Both the position numbers and the translations under genes were made by a program. Below are positions 5,323 through 6,952 of a DNA stretch of 6,952 nt, piece after piece. Under the pieces are notes generated by a model. That model made no database searches. It was not told where the DNA came from and saw only the letters and a list, made by a program, of their open reading frames with translations. The stretch comes from Haemophilus parainfluenzae (lineage in GTDB: Bacteria; Pseudomonadota; Gammaproteobacteria; Enterobacterales; Pasteurellaceae), in NCBI GenBank assembly GCA_018381425.1, contig JAGZRY010000083.1:1-6952 (forward strand), read 5' to 3'. Position 1 is the first letter of the stretch; every line of letters starts with the position of its first letter.

Positions 5323-6807
5323 TTAAACTTTTTTCTTCATTAAACCTGTCGGTTTACGCCAAACTTTGCCTTGTTTTGCAATTAATTTATCGGCTGCCAC
5401 AGGGCCCCAAGTGCCAGCTTCATATTCGTGAATACGACCACCATTGGCTTTGTAATCTAAAATCGGTTGCACAAATTTCCATGCAGCATGCACAGCATCA
5501 GTACGAGCAAATAAGGTTGCATCGCCTTTCATCGCATCCAACAATAAACGTTCGTAAGCGGTTAATACTTGCGCGCCTGCTAAATCTGCATAACGGAAAT
5601 CCATTGATACTTCTTTCGCCTCAAAACCTGCACCTGGTTTTTTTAAACCAAAACGCATTGAAATCGCTTCATCAGGTTGAATACGAATAATCAATTTATT
5701 CTCTGGTGCATTTTGGCTAAATACAGGATGTGGTGTAGTTTTAAAATGGATCACAATTTCAGTCACTCGAGCCGGTAAGCGTTTACCCGTACGGACATAG
5801 AACGGCACACCAGCCCAACGCCAGTTTTCAATTTCACAACGCAATGCGATGTAGGTTTCAGTGCGAGAATCTGCCGGTACGCCTTTTTCTTCTAAATAGC
5901 CGTTTTCCATTTTTCCGTTAATTTCAGCCGCAGTGTATTGACCTAAAACGAGATTATGCTCCATATCCTCTGCAGTTAATGGACGCAAACTATGCATCAC
6001 TTTTGCTACTTCGTCACGCATGGAATTCGCATTAATAATCGCAGGCGGCTCCATTGCCACCATCGCTAATACTTGCAATAAATGGTTTTGGAACATATCT
6101 CGCATTGCGCCAGAACCATCGTAATAGCCACCGCGTTCTTCCACACCAATAGATTCTGCACCCGTAATTTCTACATAATCAATGAAATTACGGTTCCAAA
6201 GCGGTTCAAACCAACCATTTGAAAAACGTAATACGAGCAAGTTTTGAACGGTTTCTTTACCTAAATAATGGTCGATACGATAAATTTGGTGTTCTTCAAA
6301 GAAACGGTGGATTTGTACGTCTAATGCTTGTGCTGTTTTTTCATCATAACCAAAAGGTTTTTCCACAATAATACGTTTCCAGCCATATTCTTCCGTATTT
6401 AAACCATGTGCAGCCAAACACTCAGGAATTACGCCATAAAGACTTGGCGGAGTGGACATATAGTAAAGCGTGTTACCAGAAGTTTTATATTTATCATGAA
6501 GATTATCTAAGCGTGGAACAAGTTTATCGTAATCTTGCGCATCAGAAGTATTCACCGCTTGGTAATAAAGATGAGAGCAGAAAGCATCTAAGGTTTCTGG
6601 TGTTGTTTCTTCATTATGGATTAAAGCCTCACGCATTTTTTCGCGGAAAGTTTCATCGTTCAACTCAGAACGTGCAACACCTAGAACGGAAAAGTTTTCA
6701 CTCAAACGCCCGATTTTGTAGAGATTATAAAGAGCTGGAATGAGTTTACGGTGAGTTAAATCACCGGAAGCACCAAAAATCACGATACAGTTATTATTCG
6801 TTTGCAT
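5323..6807 (-). CDS. zwf: Glucose-6-phosphate 1-dehydrogenase
   Basis: The enzyme oxidises glucose-6-phosphate with NADP+ to 6-phosphogluconolactone and NADPH, the entry step of the oxidative pentose phosphate pathway, in the cytoplasm. The 494-residue protein has the dinucleotide-binding [10 protein letters not shown] (12-21), EKPFG (149-153), the substrate-binding RIDHYLGKE (177-185) and [10 protein letters not shown] (236-245), which holds the expected catalytic histidine 242. The C-terminal alpha+beta domain is complete, with RTGKRLP before the conserved sheet. The ATG at 6807 is chosen because AAGGA stands 5 bases before it and because the protein then begins right at the Rossmann strand ([15 protein letters not shown]); a TTG at 6879 would add 24 unlikely residues. 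It begins 72 bases after the probable cysQ stop codon and is followed by pgl. Confidence 0.97.
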   Translation of the reverse strand: MQTNNNCIVIFGASGDLTHRKLIPALYNLYKIGRLSENFSVLGVARSELNDETFREKMREALIHNEETTPETLDAFCSHLYYQAVNTSDAQDYDKLVPRLDNLHDKYKTSGNTLYYMSTPPSLYGVIPECLAAHGLNTEEYGWKRIIVEKPFGYDEKTAQALDVQIHRFFEEHQIYRIDHYLGKETVQNLLVLRFSNGWFEPLWNRNFIDYVEITGAESIGVEERGGYYDGSGAMRDMFQNHLLQVLAMVAMEPPAIINANSMRDEVAKVMHSLRPLTAEDMEHNLVLGQYTAAEINGKMENGYLEEKGVPADSRTETYIALRCEIENWRWAGVPFYVRTGKRLPARVTEIVIHFKTTPHPVFSQNAPENKLIIRIQPDEAISMRFGLKKPGAGFEAKEVSMDFRYADLAGAQVLTAYERLLLDAMKGDATLFARTDAVHAAWKFVQPILDYKANGGRIHEYEAGTWGPVAADKLIAKQGKVWRKPTGLMKKKV

Positions 6808-6812
6808 ATTAT

Positions 6813-6817
6813 TCCTT
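6813..6817 (-). promoter_or_regulatory. zwf: zwf ribosome binding site
   Basis: AAGGA on the minus strand lies 5 bases before the ATG at 6807 and decides this start against the upstream in-frame TTG at 6879, which has no such site. Confidence 0.8.
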
Positions 6818-6849
6818 ATTGTTCCGAGTAGTGTTTTTAAATAATGCAA

Positions 6850-6881
6850 TATATTACTGCACTTTACCAATCGAACCAATC
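6850..6881 (-). promoter_or_regulatory. zwf: Possible zwf promoter with tandem ACCAATC repeat
   Basis: On the minus strand TTGGTT (6879 down to 6874) and TAATAT (6856 down to 6851) stand 17 bases apart, each a 4 of 6 match to the sigma-70 boxes. A direct repeat ACCAATC (plus strand, 6866-6872 and 6875-6881), 9 bases apart from start to start, covers the -35 box and spacer, and could be half-sites for a regulator. ACTGCACTT (6856-6864) is an 8 of 9 uptake core. The repeat is seen directly; promoter and operator roles are inferred. Confidence 0.38.
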
Positions 6882-6952
6882 AATTAAATTGAAAGACAGA
6901 TGCCCAATTTTGTGTATTATCTGACACCATCACAAAGTTTGGATTAATTAAA
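6880..6952 (-). CDS. cysQ: 3' end of a gene running off the window, probably cysQ
   Basis: On the minus strand a frame open from the window edge gives 23 residues, beginning LINPNFVMVS and ending at a TGA (6882 down to 6880). The start of this stretch resembles the C-terminus of E. coli CysQ (FLNPGFRVS), and from memory cysQ is the neighbour of zwf in H. influenzae. CysQ is the 3'(2'),5'-bisphosphate nucleotidase that removes PAP, the by-product of sulfate assimilation. The piece is too short for certainty, and the tail beyond the match (about 13 residues) is longer than in E. coli. Confidence 0.5.
   Translation of the reverse strand, partial: LINPNFVMVSDNTQNWASVFQFN

Noticed and set aside
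6408..6743. A 111-codon open frame on the plus strand opposite zwf
   Set aside because: It is wholly antisense to a well-supported catalytic domain, shows no recognisable motif and has no clear ribosome binding site; it reflects codon bias of zwf.
6917..6940. TGTGA on the minus strand before zwf as half of a CRP site
   Set aside because: The second half at the required 6-base spacing (CAGAT against TCACA) does not match, and the site would lie far upstream, inside the probable cysQ coding end.
6900..6947. Plus-strand ATG near the right edge as the start of a gene divergent from zwf
   Set aside because: The frame stops after 15 codons and has no ribosome binding site; the opposite strand instead looks like the end of cysQ.

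Overview
The window looks like chromosomal DNA from a Haemophilus-type member of the Pasteurellaceae. It is AT-rich and carries seven exact copies of the 9-bp DNA uptake core AAGTGCGGT, about one per kilobase. All proteins are close to gammaproteobacterial families. From memory, srmB and the zwf/pgl/gnd group lie far apart in H. influenzae Rd, so a sister species such as H. parainfluenzae or H. haemolyticus is possible; this cannot be settled from the window alone.

Left part (1-1430): srmB, a DEAD-box RNA helicase of ribosome assembly, reads rightward from a TATAAT box and ends at a perfect 16-bp-stem hairpin built around an uptake sequence. This hairpin also terminates the converging OsmB-like lipoprotein gene. 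Everything to the right of it reads leftward.

Middle (1430-2150): a small glycine-zipper lipoprotein gene (OsmB-like) and a DUF4298 gene, separated by a 129-bp gap that holds two inverted repeats with the same centre. A second uptake-sequence hairpin terminates gnd, only 28 bp before the DUF4298 start codon.

Right part (2150-6952), in transcription order (right to left): the probable 3' end of cysQ, zwf, pgl, a GNAT acetyltransferase, a 110-residue protein of a poorly understood family, and gnd. zwf, pgl and gnd together encode the whole oxidative pentose phosphate branch (glucose-6-phosphate to ribulose-5-phosphate, giving two NADPH). Two unrelated small genes separate pgl from gnd. The gaps in this run are short (33 to 98 bp), which fits one transcription unit with possible internal promoters.

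Most of the window is ordinary core genome. The most noteworthy non-coding structures are a REPIN-like pair of inverted 18-bp palindromes in the 87-bp zwf-pgl gap, the co-centred inverted repeats in front of the lipoprotein gene, a tandem ACCAATC repeat at the probable zwf promoter, and the placement of the DUF4298 gene directly behind the gnd terminator. I see no evidence for a large undescribed system such as a defence island, prophage or CRISPR array.
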